From the NCBI GenBank assembly GCA_020352215.1, contig CP070675.1, forward strand, positions 4,434,918 through 4,472,214: DNA of 37,297 nucleotides, given 5' to 3'. Origin of the DNA: Phycisphaerales bacterium. GTDB lineage: Bacteria; Planctomycetota; Phycisphaerae; Sedimentisphaerales; Anaerobacaceae. Both the position numbers and the translations under genes were made by a program. Positions 24,638 through 33,576 of this stretch are shown piece by piece (the stretch's first letter is position 1; each line of letters begins with the position of its first letter). The notes below the pieces were generated by a model, which did no database searches, was not told the DNA's origin, and saw only the letters and a list, made by a program, of their open reading frames with translations.

Positions 24638-25618
24638 ATGCGAAAGCTGTTCGCAGTGGTAGCAGTGTTGTTAGCGGCAGCGTCTGTCTTGGCGGAAGAT
24701 GCGGCACCAAGTCGATTTGAGAAAGTTCTGGGCAGGATAGTCAAGGCCATCAACGAAGGTGACTACGCGGGCGTCGGGAACGACCTTGCACAGAATATGC
24801 AGGATTTTCTTCCACTGGCCAAGAGGACGCCCTTCTTACAAGATCTATCAGCCGAATATGGCAGAATCAAGAAGGTTGACCAGCCGCGACTGGTTCCGCC
24901 CGACCACGCTGTTTTCGTCGCGCACTGTGAACGCGGAAAACTGGACATAACGTTGTGGCTGGATGACCAAGACAAGGTTACTGGATTGCTGTTGCTGCCG
25001 CACAAGCCGGACCTGCCTTTCCCGGAGCGAAATGCGACGAGACTTTCACTGCCTTTCAAGGGGCGTTGGTTTGTCGCCTGGGGTGGAGATACAAAAGAAC
25101 TCAACCAACATCACGATGTCGCGAACCAACGATTTGCATTCGATTTCCTGGGTGCCGACGAGAAGGGCAGAACCAGAGCGGACGACAGCAACGCAAACGA
25201 AGACTACTTCGCCTTTGGCAGGGAAATTCTATCTCCGGCCGACGGAACGGTAACGGACGTAATCCGCGGAGTCAGAGACAACGTGCCGGGCTCCATGAAT
25301 CCCTACTCAGGCCTGGGCAACGCGGTATTCGTACAGCACACGGAACATGAGGTATCTGTACTCGCTCACCTGAAGCTCGGCAGCATAAAGGTGCGGGTCG
25401 GTGACCGCGTCAAGAAGCGACAAGTCATAGCTCTGTGCGGAAACTCGGGAAACTCGTCGGAACCTCACCTGCATTATCACCTTCAGAATACACCCGTTAT
25501 CCAGGATGGAACAGGCATCAAATGCTACTTCGAGCAGATGACAGTAATAGAGGCCGGCAAGCGCAAATCGAAGCCGGATTATTCGCCTGTCAAGGGCGAA
25601 AAAGTCATCGCCGAATAG
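24638..25618 (+). CDS. exported M23 family metallopeptidase with N-terminal DUF3887-like domain
   Basis: 326 residues; GGGAGG lies 9 nt before the ATG. Signal peptide 1-19 (LLAAASVLAED). Residues about 25-122 resemble the DUF3887 domain (ending LDDQDKVTGLLLLP). The C-terminal half is an M23/LytM peptidase core: ILSPADGTVTDV (about 197-208), VLAHLKLGSIKVRVGDRV (241-258, H244), and the zinc motif EPHLHYHLQ (H277, H279). The first zinc motif, normally HxxxD, reads RFAFD (165-169), so the histidine is replaced; H158 or H159 just upstream could substitute. The family cleaves peptidoglycan crossbridges or acts as inactive envelope regulators. Activity is plausible but not certain. Upstream of, but likely not co-transcribed with, the DsbD_2-type gene. 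Confidence 0.88.
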   Translation: MRKLFAVVAVLLAAASVLAEDAAPSRFEKVLGRIVKAINEGDYAGVGNDLAQNMQDFLPLAKRTPFLQDLSAEYGRIKKVDQPRLVPPDHAVFVAHCERGKLDITLWLDDQDKVTGLLLLPHKPDLPFPERNATRLSLPFKGRWFVAWGGDTKELNQHHDVANQRFAFDFLGADEKGRTRADDSNANEDYFAFGREILSPADGTVTDVIRGVRDNVPGSMNPYSGLGNAVFVQHTEHEVSVLAHLKLGSIKVRVGDRVKKRQVIALCGNSGNSSEPHLHYHLQNTPVIQDGTGIKCYFEQMTVIEAGKRKSKPDYSPVKGEKVIAE

Positions 25619-25680
25619 TGGCTGACGGACTTTGGGCGAGTATTCCCGACCCCGTCCTCAACAACCATCCCCGCTTGCCT

Positions 25681-25709
25681 TTGCAATGCCTCGCACTTCG
25701 GCCTATCAT
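25681..25709 (+). promoter_or_regulatory. sigma-70-type promoter of the DsbD_2/polyferredoxin operon
   Basis: TTGCAA (four of six consensus) at 25681-25686, 17-nt spacer, TATCAT (five of six) at 25704-25709, about 40 bp before the ATG at 25748. Confidence 0.5.
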
Positions 25710-25747
25710 AGCACCGGATTGTTGAACTATTGCTTTGGGCGAACCAC

Positions 25748-26374
25748 ATGAAGGGATTCCTCTTAGGTCTTGCCAGTGGGTCTGTTTGTTTGGCCTACTG
25801 CGCTCCCATATTGGTTCCGTATCTGCTGGGTGAGGCAAACAAGACACGCCGGAATATCGTGACCCTTCTGTGCTTCCTGAGCGGCCGGCTAATTGGATAT
25901 TCCCTGTTCGCGGTGATCGCATGGCTCGCGAACGTCACTCTCGTCCAGAATCTGCCCAATCGCACCTTGGTCTTCGGTCTAATCTACACCGTCCTTGCCA
26001 TACTGCTGATTCTGTACGGATTTGGAAATCCGCTGCGATGCCTGGCAAAGTCCGCTAAGTCTCTCGGCAAGTGGGCATTTCCGGGACATCGCATGCTCTT
26101 TCCCGTGGCACTGGGTCTGCTGACCGGCCTGAACGTTTGTCCCCCATTCCTGTTGGCTTTTGCCAGCGCCGCCGAGATGGAGAGCCTGTGGGGCTGCCTG
26201 ATGTTCTTCTTGACCTTTTTCGCAGGAACGTCTATCTATTTTATACCGTTGTCCGGATTAGGTCTGCTAAGACGCCATGACTTTCTCAGACCGACAGGCA
26301 GACTTGCCGCCGGTGTCATAGGAGTCTACTATCTATGCCTCGGGTTGCTGGCAATTAAAGGAAGTTTCAACTGA
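25748..26374 (+). CDS. DsbD_2 / sulfite exporter TauE-SafE-like membrane protein
   Basis: 208 residues from the ATG at 25748; a TTG at 25730 is an alternative and neither has a strong site. About six hydrophobic helices. The first has GSVCLAYCAPILVPYLLGE (C14, C18) and the second half begins GLLTGLNVCPPFLLAF, the two-fold pattern of the DsbD_2 family, relatives of CcdA in which helix cysteines can carry electrons or metals. It overlaps the next gene by one base (TGATG), so the two are coupled. Together with the polyferredoxin that follows it suggests a membrane electron-transfer or metal-handling unit. Exact function unknown. Confidence 0.85.
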   Translation: MKGFLLGLASGSVCLAYCAPILVPYLLGEANKTRRNIVTLLCFLSGRLIGYSLFAVIAWLANVTLVQNLPNRTLVFGLIYTVLAILLILYGFGNPLRCLAKSAKSLGKWAFPGHRMLFPVALGLLTGLNVCPPFLLAFASAAEMESLWGCLMFFLTFFAGTSIYFIPLSGLGLLRRHDFLRPTGRLAAGVIGVYYLCLGLLAIKGSFN

Positions 26375-27543
26375 TGGCACGTGTGAGTGACGACGACAAA
26401 GGCCACTCCAGGAGTCTGGTCAAAGCAATTCTGTTGACTCTGCCGATGCTTCTGCTGACAGGTTTCATGCTGTCGGGCGTGGGTCTACCCCAGGAGCGCA
26501 TGCAACAGGTGGCACTGACCATCACTTACGTGTTCATCAACGGGATGTTCTTTTTGATGATGTACACGCGAAGAACCAACAGGTACCGATCGACTCTTTT
26601 CGTGGTGTACTCACTCTGCTTCGTCATCTCCTTCATCTCGAACCTGGTGGAAACAAGGGGCAGCATGGTCCTGAGCCACGAGGATATGGTTCAGGGCGAC
26701 ACCCCATTCTGCCACATGGTCATCCCGATGGTGATTATACCCGCGGCCTTTACCAGAACGATCATCTTTCCGGGGTCTATGCTGGAGGGTTTCGCGGCCA
26801 TCGGGACGATGCTGGTTCTTTGGCTGGGAGCGTCAATTGCCCTGGGGCGGGCCTGGTGCAGCTGGGGCTGTTTCTATGGCGGGCTGGACGAAGGCTTCTC
26901 CTGCATAGCGAAGAAACCGATCATCAAGAATATCAGCAAGAAATGGACTTATCTTCCCTTTGCGATATTGCTCGTGATTGTCTTGACCTCGGCCGCGAGC
27001 CTGTCGCCGACCTACTGTGGGTGGCTTTGTCCCTTCAAAGCGGTAACGGAATTCGAAGAGATCTCTTCCTCCACGGTACTGCTGCAGACGATTATCTTCT
27101 TCTCACTGTTCATTGGCCTGGTGATCATCCTGCCGATACTGACGAAGCGCCGAACACAGTGCGGCTTGTTCTGTCCCATAGGGGCATTTCAGTCCTTCAC
27201 CAATAAGCTCAACATCTTCGACGTTCGAATCGATCCTGAGAAGTGCTCCAAATGCAATCTATGCTCGAAAGTCTGCCCGACGTTTTCGGTAGACAGCGAG
27301 AGCATAGACGCAGGCAAACCAAGGATAACGTGCACCAAATGTGGAAAGTGCGTTGACTCTTGCCCGAAAGAAGCTGTCTCGTTCCATATCAAGGGCACAC
27401 CCATTGGCCTCAGCCATGAGCGAGCCCGGCTGCTCTTTGTCTATCCCGCGTTTCTCTTCTTATCGATCATGGCCAGCGGAATGGTTTTCGGAGCTCTCGA
27501 AAGAATTTCGCTCTTAGTCACGACAGGAAGCATGATAAGGTAA
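26374..27543 (+). CDS. NapH/NosR-type membrane polyferredoxin
   Basis: 389 residues with about six membrane helices. Cytoplasmic cysteine motifs are those of the NapH/NosR/RdxA group: GRAWCSWGC (158-166), YCGWLCPFKA (214-223) and CGLFCPIGAF (263-272). Two 4Fe-4S ferredoxin clusters follow: CSKCNLCSKVCP (291-302) and CTKCGKCVDSCP (320-331), then one further helix. Such proteins move electrons between the quinone pool or cytoplasm and outer partners, in nitrous oxide, nitrate or copper systems. No nos or nap gene is visible in the window, so the partner is unknown. A conserved-looking outward loop (about 95-115, with DTPFCHM) separates early helices. Coupled to the DsbD_2-type gene and 20 bp from the next gene. 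Confidence 0.9.
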   Translation: MARVSDDDKGHSRSLVKAILLTLPMLLLTGFMLSGVGLPQERMQQVALTITYVFINGMFFLMMYTRRTNRYRSTLFVVYSLCFVISFISNLVETRGSMVLSHEDMVQGDTPFCHMVIPMVIIPAAFTRTIIFPGSMLEGFAAIGTMLVLWLGASIALGRAWCSWGCFYGGLDEGFSCIAKKPIIKNISKKWTYLPFAILLVIVLTSAASLSPTYCGWLCPFKAVTEFEEISSSTVLLQTIIFFSLFIGLVIILPILTKRRTQCGLFCPIGAFQSFTNKLNIFDVRIDPEKCSKCNLCSKVCPTFSVDSESIDAGKPRITCTKCGKCVDSCPKEAVSFHIKGTPIGLSHERARLLFVYPAFLFLSIMASGMVFGALERISLLVTTGSMIR

Positions 27544-27563
27544 TTCAGTAAGGTAACTACACC

Positions 27564-28028
27564 ATGAGTCGCCTGAAGGCACCAATGGCATACGTTTGGG
27601 CCCTGATGGCCGTGCCGATTGTACTGGCAACGTTTATCGGTATGAATTTCTGGGCCCGTAAGCTCGTTTCCTTCACCAAGTTGAAGGTCTCTCCCTGGTG
27701 CACCGGAGGGGATATCACCTCTGTCGTTGACCGCGGCACGTACGAAACCCACGTACATCGCCCGGTCTTCGGTGGTCTATTTGGACCACGCGCACGCGGG
27801 TTCGTTCAGGTGACTTTGAAGGCCGGTGACGGCTCGCTACCGGCGTCGATCAGTGAGGAGATTGATTTCAACGGCGACGACTCGAGCGATTTCAGGATCG
27901 ATCTCGATACCGAAACGAATGAGGCGTCTCTGGAATCGCACAACGACAGAGTCATCGGCCTGGGCGAGGTTCTGGCCCCGGGCAAAGATCGGGTGATTCG
28001 TGTGACACTCAGGAGGGATGCAAACTGA
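27564..28028 (+). CDS. membrane-anchored small protein of unknown function
   Basis: 154 residues, not recognised. One N-terminal helix (about 8-27, VWALMAVPIVLATFIGMNFW) with the rest predicted outside the membrane and rich in Asp, Glu and Thr. It carries one cysteine, in SPWCTGGDI, and two histidines in ETHVHRP, which could bind a metal. The beta-rich tail (VQVTLKAGDG, FRIDLDTETNEA, RVIRVTLRRD) suggests a small sandwich fold. It starts 20 bp after the polyferredoxin stop and probably works with the two preceding membrane proteins as an outer electron acceptor or metal-binding accessory; this is inference. Confidence 0.75.
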   Translation: MSRLKAPMAYVWALMAVPIVLATFIGMNFWARKLVSFTKLKVSPWCTGGDITSVVDRGTYETHVHRPVFGGLFGPRARGFVQVTLKAGDGSLPASISEEIDFNGDDSSDFRIDLDTETNEASLESHNDRVIGLGEVLAPGKDRVIRVTLRRDAN

Positions 28029-28060
28029 GCGCCTCCGGGCGCTGCGGACCGGCGGCAAGT

Positions 28061-29536
28061 TCAGTATTTCTTCCTGAATCTTGCGGTGGGAATGTTCAAC
28101 AGCTTGCGGTACTTTGCGACGGTTCGTCTGGCCAGATTCGTGATACCCACATCTGCCAGTTTCTTGCGTATCTGGTCGTCACTCAAAGGGTGGGTTTTGT
28201 CCTCGGCGTCGATGATCTGCTGCAGCTTGACCCTTATTGCTTCCCAGCTACGGGCCTGGCCATTGGCATCTTCCATCCCGCCGCTGAAGAACTTTCGCAG
28301 AGGCATTATACCCATCGGGCACTGCACGTACTTGCCGGCAACGGCACGGGACACCGTGGCAAGATGGACGCCAACTTCATCGGCGACCTTCGACATCGGC
28401 AGAGGTCGAAGATGAAGCGGTCCCTTTTCAAAGAAATCTCGTTGATATTTCACTACCGCCGTCGCCACCTTTAGCAAGGTATTCTTCCGCTGTTCGATCG
28501 CATCCAAAATCCACCGGGCGGAACGGATGTTGTCGTTAAGAAACTTCCGTGTTTCCTCGCCGATCTTGCCATCCTTGGCCATCTTCGTGTAGTCGTTGTT
28601 CAACCGAAGAACTGGCAGACTCGAATCGGCCAGGCGCACAGAGTAGCCGTCCGAATCATTCGACGGCTCCACTATCACGTCGGGAGTTACGGGCTGATTT
28701 CGATCCTGCCCAACCTGGAGCCCGGGAGAGGTGTCAAGCTTGCTCATTCGCTCGATGGCCTGATTGATCCTCTCAACGTCGCAGTCCATCTTCTTGGCGA
28801 TGTCCGGCAGGCGATTCTCGAGCAGCGCATCCATGTGTTCGGCCACGAGCTTAGTCTCAAAACTCATGTCTTCACCGCGCTGCGACATCTGGATAAGCAG
28901 GCACTCTCTTAGATCACGAGCGCCAACACCAACCGGCTCCAGCTTCTGTACAAGCTCCAAGGCTGCCGTCAAATCGCCAAGCGTGAAATCATCCCGGTCC
29001 TTGTTGTGCAACTGCTCCAGCCTGACCGTCAGATACCCCCGCTTGTCGATGTAGTCTATGATCATAGAGCCGGCTTTTTTCACCGACTCCTCGGCCTCGA
29101 CCAAGCCCCATTGCTCGGTCAAGTACTGATGCAGCGACTGAGGAGGCGCGACGGTGTTCTTTATCGCCTGCAGTTTACGATCCGGCTCATCCGTCGCAAC
29201 CTTTCTGCGAAAGGGCCCCGCCTCGTCCATGTAGTCGCGAAAACCGCCGCCAATACTCTCCAAACGCCCGAAATCTTCGGCCTTGTTGTTGTCCGTGTCA
29301 ACGACCAGGTCCTGCTCGCCTACATCCTCCTCCTGAAGCTGCTCCTCGGGCCGAACGACATCTTCGTCACCAGCGGGCTCTTCCATCTCCAAGACAGGAT
29401 TGCTGTTGAGCTCCTGCTCTATTCTCTCCTGAAGCGCGAGGATCGGAAGCTGGAGAATCTCCATCGACTGAATCATGTGCGGAGCGAGCTTCATCCTCTG
29501 CTCCATCCGCATCTGACCTGTCATTTCCAACTTCAT
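28061..29536 (-). CDS. rpoN: RNA polymerase sigma-54 factor
   Basis: 491 residues, normal length. The N-terminal activator-interacting region begins MRMEQRMKLAPHMIQSMEIL and continues LPILALQERIEQELNSNPVL, as in sigma-54. An acidic linker (about 55-85) follows, then the core-binding domain and the helix-turn-helix. The RpoN box ARRTVAKYRKLL (about 469-480) recognises the -24 promoter element. The ATG has GAGGTG 7-8 nt upstream. It is monocistronic, with a strong sigma-70-type promoter at 29608-29636. It directs transcription of genes with -24/-12 promoters and enhancer-binding activators. I found no clear -24/-12 site in this window, so its targets are elsewhere. Confidence 0.97.
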   Translation of the reverse strand: MKLEMTGQMRMEQRMKLAPHMIQSMEILQLPILALQERIEQELNSNPVLEMEEPAGDEDVVRPEEQLQEEDVGEQDLVVDTDNNKAEDFGRLESIGGGFRDYMDEAGPFRRKVATDEPDRKLQAIKNTVAPPQSLHQYLTEQWGLVEAEESVKKAGSMIIDYIDKRGYLTVRLEQLHNKDRDDFTLGDLTAALELVQKLEPVGVGARDLRECLLIQMSQRGEDMSFETKLVAEHMDALLENRLPDIAKKMDCDVERINQAIERMSKLDTSPGLQVGQDRNQPVTPDVIVEPSNDSDGYSVRLADSSLPVLRLNNDYTKMAKDGKIGEETRKFLNDNIRSARWILDAIEQRKNTLLKVATAVVKYQRDFFEKGPLHLRPLPMSKVADEVGVHLATVSRAVAGKYVQCPMGIMPLRKFFSGGMEDANGQARSWEAIRVKLQQIIDAEDKTHPLSDDQIRKKLADVGITNLARRTVAKYRKLLNIPTARFRKKY

Positions 29537-29607
29537 AAAGACACCTCACTAAGCCCCGCATCGGTTACGCGGCCTTTTCCAATCCCACCGGCAGTTCGTA
29601 CTATCGT

Positions 29608-29636
29608 ATAATAAGCGCACGACGAGACTTCGTCAA
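29608..29636 (-). promoter_or_regulatory. sigma-70-type promoter of rpoN
   Basis: Minus strand TTGACG (29636-29631), 17-nt spacer, TATTAT (29613-29608). The leader to the ATG at 29536 is about 65 nt. Confidence 0.68.
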
Positions 29637-29799
29637 TATCGGAAACGAAGTTGAGAAAAACACAGAGCTTATATGACGAATGCAGATGTCAGATTCGCAA
29701 TGCGATTGACACATTATCAGATGAAACGTCCAAAGCGACCTCTTGCCCGGAGGAACCTGCGGATGAGAATCCGTTCCGCGCAGTGCCCAAGGTCAGCCG

Positions 29800-31200
29800 C
29801 TACAACACCCAGCCCTCTCTGTAATAGCAGTGTATGTATTTGTTTGCTGCGGGCACGTTGGTTACCTTCATGTTCGCCCCGTCCCAATACAGCTTCTTGC
29901 GCACCCGCAGAGCAACATTACCTAATAGCAGCGCCTCCGTTACCGGACCGGAGAATTCGAAATTCGCACCCGCCGCCGCGCCGCCCTTGCACGCCTGCAG
30001 CCACTCTCTGTGGTGGCCGATCGACCTAGGGATAGTCTTCGGCGGCTGCTTGTACGCTCGCATCTTCGATTCCGGTATCAGTCGCGGATTATCTCCCCCG
30101 AAATCGCACAGAATCTTGCCCTTATCGCCAACGTAAAGTAGGCCCTCTATGTTCAATTCCCCGCCTCTCAGCTCATCCGGCAAGGCAGGCCGCAGACCGC
30201 CGTCATACCAAGTCAGCGCAACTGGCGGCATGCCTTCGCGGGCGCCGAACTCGTAGCGAATCATTGAGGCTCGTGGATATGTTTCTTGATTGATCTGCAG
30301 CGCATCCCACATCTTGGGCGCGTACATAGAGCCGCAGGCCTCAACGCTGGTCGGTGGCCCCAACTTCAGCGAGCGGAAAATGGTGTCGAAGCTGTAGCAA
30401 CCCATATCACCCAAAGCACCGGTTCCAAAGTCCAACCAGCCCCGCCACACAAGTGGCAGATAGGCCGGATGATATGGACGGTGACGCGCCGGGCCAAGCC
30501 AGAGGCCCCAATCCAGAGTGGACGGCACAGGCGGCTCGTCCTTAGGCCGCTCGATTCCCTGCGGCCAAATCGGCCTGTTGGACCAATTGTGTACCTCTCG
30601 CACCGGGCCGATCGCCCCGTCCCAGATCCACTCCCGCAGCAGACGCGAGCCTTCGGACGCCTGAGTGACCGTCCCCAGTTGTGTGGCCACCTTGTATTTC
30701 CGTGCCGCCTCGGCAAGCTTGCGGGCCTCGAAGACCGTGTGGGTCAACGGCTTCTGGCAGTACACGTGCTTGCCCATTTTCATCGCAGTCATAGATACTA
30801 CGGCGTGTGAGTGATCGGGTGTTACAACGAGCACTGCATCGACATCCCTGTGCCTTTGAAGCATCTCGCGGAAATCGTTGTACGCGACGCAGTCCCTGTT
30901 GCCATACTTTTCATCGACGACGCGTTTGGCTCTGTCACGGTTTTTTCTGTCGACGTCGCAGACGGCAACGACTCGCACGTCCAAATGCCCCAGAAAACTC
31001 TTCATATCGCGCGTGCCCTGATCGCCCACCCCGACACAGACCATTGTAATCGTCTCGCTCGGTGCTGCTCTTGCCGGCCCGCCCGAGAAATGCCGCGGTC
31101 CGATCGCGATAGCCGCCCCGGCGGCCGCACGCCTCACAAACTCACGCCGAGAGATTCGTCTTTCTCGGAGCCTCCGATCACTTTCATCGCGGTTGGTCAT
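29800..31200 (-). CDS. Gfo/Idh/MocA family oxidoreductase with Tat signal
   Basis: 466 residues. A twin-arginine leader, RRISRREFVRRAAAGAAIA (14-32), precedes a Rossmann fold with VCVGVGDQGTRDM (54-66) and the motif CQKPLTH (148-154) holding the family lysine. DFGTGALGDMGCYSFD is a strong landmark of this planctomycete-rich subfamily, shared with the protein at 1-1437 (DFGTGALGDMGCHHFN). The enzyme would act outside the cytoplasm with bound NAD(P), on an unknown sugar. GGAGAG lies 5-6 nt before the ATG. It follows a Tat sulfatase by 75 bp in the same direction, which suggests joint breakdown of a sulfated sugar; this is inference. Confidence 0.93.
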   Translation of the reverse strand: MTNRDESDRRLRERRISRREFVRRAAAGAAIAIGPRHFSGGPARAAPSETITMVCVGVGDQGTRDMKSFLGHLDVRVVAVCDVDRKNRDRAKRVVDEKYGNRDCVAYNDFREMLQRHRDVDAVLVVTPDHSHAVVSMTAMKMGKHVYCQKPLTHTVFEARKLAEAARKYKVATQLGTVTQASEGSRLLREWIWDGAIGPVREVHNWSNRPIWPQGIERPKDEPPVPSTLDWGLWLGPARHRPYHPAYLPLVWRGWLDFGTGALGDMGCYSFDTIFRSLKLGPPTSVEACGSMYAPKMWDALQINQETYPRASMIRYEFGAREGMPPVALTWYDGGLRPALPDELRGGELNIEGLLYVGDKGKILCDFGGDNPRLIPESKMRAYKQPPKTIPRSIGHHREWLQACKGGAAAGANFEFSGPVTEALLLGNVALRVRKKLYWDGANMKVTNVPAANKYIHCYYREGWVL

Positions 31201-31275
31201 GACTCTCTCCAGACAAAGAAATCGCTACGTTCCTCATGGTTTTGGCCCAGGCACTGCGGCGGTGTCACTTCAGGT

Positions 31276-32817
31276 CTACTTTTTGACCTTCCTTTTCCGC
31301 CGCTTTGGCCCCGCCTTGGCATCCTGCTCGGCCATGAACTTGGCGAGCGCTCGGCGTGAATTGCGGTTCCGGAACGCCTCAAACGCCGGGTCGTTGGTTC
31401 GCTTCATCCACCCCAGCAAGGCACCGCGCATTCGGTCAATCTCACTTCCGTACGCCGGGTCGTCGACGAGGTTGTGCACCGCATCCGGATCCTTATCGAA
31501 ATCGTAGAACTCTTCAACAACTCGGTATTGGAAGAGCCGCACGCGGGCGGCGATCTTCGGATCGGTCGCCGCAGCAGCCTGCATGGCCCTGAACGTCAGG
31601 CCTGACTGCGATTCGTTCTTGAAGACCCGTCGGCCGTCGGACCAGGCATTGAATATGTAGCCAAACCTGCGGTCCTGAACGCACCGCATCGGATAGCGGT
31701 TCCGGGCCGAAGTCTGATGGAACTGCGTGAAAACCATGTCTCGGCCCGACTGTTTTCGACCCAAGAGAACGGGGAGAAACGAAAAGCCATCAACACTATC
31801 GAGCGGTGCGAGCCCCGCCGCATCCAGCACCGTCGGTACAAAGTCGATCCCGGAGATAAAATGATGCTTGTCCACAGTCCCTGGTTCGATCTTTCCCGGC
31901 CATGTAGCGATCCACGGCGTCCGGGTGCTGTGAAGATAGCAGTTGGTCTTGGAGAACGGCAACGCCATGCCGTTGTCGGAAAGGAACATAGTCAGCGTGT
32001 TGCCTGCCTGACCCGACTCGCGCAGGGCCCGTATCACCGCACCGACGGTATCATCACATCGGCGCACAGAGCCGTAGTACTGCGCTATCTCTCTGCGTAC
32101 ATCCGGCAGATTCGGCAGAAAGCCAGGGACCTCGATCTCCTCATCTCGATACACGCGCGACGGCGCCGGAATATCGTCGAGCACCTTGGCAAACTTCTGC
32201 CTCTCCTGTTTGCTGCCGTGGAATGGTCGATGCGGATCGTGCGAGTTTGCCATAAGGAAGAACGGTTGGCCACTTCTGCGGGCTCGCTGGAAAAACGCCT
32301 TGGCATACCGATAGTAGAGATCCGGATCTCGCCCCAGCCCCAACTCTTGTTGCGTCTTGACCATATCCCACTTAAATTTTTGTGGGGGCGCGAGATGCTT
32401 GACCTTGCCGAGAATTCCGTTGATGTAGCCGACCTCGTCGAGTCGCTCCACTAAGGTCGTTACGGTCGTATCGATCGGCTCAAAACCCTCGGCCCCGTTT
32501 CGATGCGGATACCTTCCTGTCAGCAGCGCGGACCGGCTGGGCTGACAAACAGCGATCGTAATATGGGCGTGAACAAAACGCATCCCGTCGGAAGCCAAGC
32601 TGTCGATATTGGGTGTAATCTCTGGAGTCCGCCCACCAAAGCAACCTGGGGCATCGCAATTCATATCGTCGGCCGTTATCAGAAGAATATTCGGCCTCTG
32701 CTCTTGTGCGCTCCGCGCCAACATTGGCCTCTGGCAAATCGCCAATGCACCGACGCTGAGTCCGGCAATCTTCAAGAAGTCTCGACGTGTTGTGTTTGGC
32801 TGGTTCATACCTTGCAT
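31276..32817 (-). CDS. Tat-exported type I sulfatase
   Basis: 513 residues from the ATG at 32817, which has GAGG 5 nt upstream; an in-frame ATG at 32841 has none. Tat leader NTTRRDFLKIAGLSVGALA (8-26). The sulfatase domain opens with NILLITADDMNCDAPGCFGG (metal ligands D50 and D51) and carries CQPSRSALLTGRYPHR (91-106), in which C91 is the residue converted to formylglycine. The C-terminus is a Lys/Arg-rich tail ending KRRKRKVKK. Type I sulfatases remove sulfate from sulfated sugars, steroids or lipids and are abundant in Planctomycetota that consume sulfated polysaccharides. No maturation enzyme gene is in the window. Lies 78 bp after recR and 75 bp before the Gfo/Idh gene. Confidence 0.95.
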   Translation of the reverse strand: MQGMNQPNTTRRDFLKIAGLSVGALAICQRPMLARSAQEQRPNILLITADDMNCDAPGCFGGRTPEITPNIDSLASDGMRFVHAHITIAVCQPSRSALLTGRYPHRNGAEGFEPIDTTVTTLVERLDEVGYINGILGKVKHLAPPQKFKWDMVKTQQELGLGRDPDLYYRYAKAFFQRARRSGQPFFLMANSHDPHRPFHGSKQERQKFAKVLDDIPAPSRVYRDEEIEVPGFLPNLPDVRREIAQYYGSVRRCDDTVGAVIRALRESGQAGNTLTMFLSDNGMALPFSKTNCYLHSTRTPWIATWPGKIEPGTVDKHHFISGIDFVPTVLDAAGLAPLDSVDGFSFLPVLLGRKQSGRDMVFTQFHQTSARNRYPMRCVQDRRFGYIFNAWSDGRRVFKNESQSGLTFRAMQAAAATDPKIAARVRLFQYRVVEEFYDFDKDPDAVHNLVDDPAYGSEIDRMRGALLGWMKRTNDPAFEAFRNRNSRRALAKFMAEQDAKAGPKRRKRKVKK

Positions 32818-32895
32818 TCTCTCCTCGTCAGAATCCCCCATTGCGTTCTTGTATGTGCCCCGCGGGCATTGTCCCTCTCATCCGCACCTGGGAGC

Positions 32896-33507
32896 CTATT
32901 CCAACTCTTGTCTGCCCATGATCGCGTCGGTGAGTATTTTGCCGCTCGCATATTCTATGGTGCCGCCGGTTGGCAGCCCTCTGGCCAGGCGCGTAAGCTT
33001 GACGCCGGCGGTCCTGAGCAGCGAGCTTATGTACAGCGTGGTGCCGTCACCGGCCAGATTGGGATTCGTCGCCATTATCACCTCCTTCACGTCCCCGCTG
33101 CGGACCCTCTCAACAAGCTTGTCGATTGTAAGATCGCTCGGCTCAACTCCCTCCAGCGGGGCGATGTGGCCGCCAAGAACATGATACACCCACTTGCAGG
33201 CCCCCGTCTTCTCAAGGTGGATCAGGTCCTTGGGTTGTTCGACGACACATATCTGGCTTTTGTCGCGGCGCTGATCGGAGCAGATTTGGCAGACGGCCTG
33301 CTCCGACAGGTTGCAGCAGATTTCGCAGCGTCCTATCTTGGTCTTGACATCCCGAACGGCCTCGGCAAGGGCCATTGCCTCCGCGGGCTTGGCCTTGAGT
33401 ATGTGAAAGGCCAGCCGCTCTGCCGTTTTGGGACCGACCCCCGGCAGCTTGCCAAACTCCTCGATGAGCCTGTTCAGACTCTCTGTGTATGCACTACCCA
33501 TAATCAC
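32896..33507 (-). CDS. recR: recombination mediator RecR
   Basis: 203 residues, normal length. A helix-hairpin-helix, LPGVGPKTAERLA (21-33), is followed by a four-cysteine zinc finger, CEICCNLSEQAVCQIC (61-76), and a Toprim domain with ICVVEQPKDLIHLEKTG (86-102) and VIMATNPNLAGDGTTLYI. RecR acts with RecO and RecF to load RecA on gapped DNA. The start is a GTG at 33507 or the ATG at 33501; neither has a strong ribosome binding site. The usual neighbours dnaX and ybaB are not in the window. Confidence 0.97.
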   Translation of the reverse strand: MIMGSAYTESLNRLIEEFGKLPGVGPKTAERLAFHILKAKPAEAMALAEAVRDVKTKIGRCEICCNLSEQAVCQICSDQRRDKSQICVVEQPKDLIHLEKTGACKWVYHVLGGHIAPLEGVEPSDLTIDKLVERVRSGDVKEVIMATNPNLAGDGTTLYISSLLRTAGVKLTRLARGLPTGGTIEYASGKILTDAIMGRQELE

Positions 33508-33576
33508 GCACCGGCCACAAGCTGCGCCTGCCGCTGCTACCCTTCGTCAACCAAGTCAGGACTGTCTGACGCACCG

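Noticed and set aside
26374..26400. TGGCACG near 26375 considered as a sigma-54 -24 element
   Set aside because: No GC at the -12 position at proper spacing, and it lies inside the coding start of the polyferredoxin.
28028..28043. Hairpin AGCGCC-TCCG-GGCGCT between the 154-residue gene and rpoN
   Set aside because: Well placed for a bidirectional terminator, but the stem is short and no T run follows on either strand, so it is not listed as a terminator.
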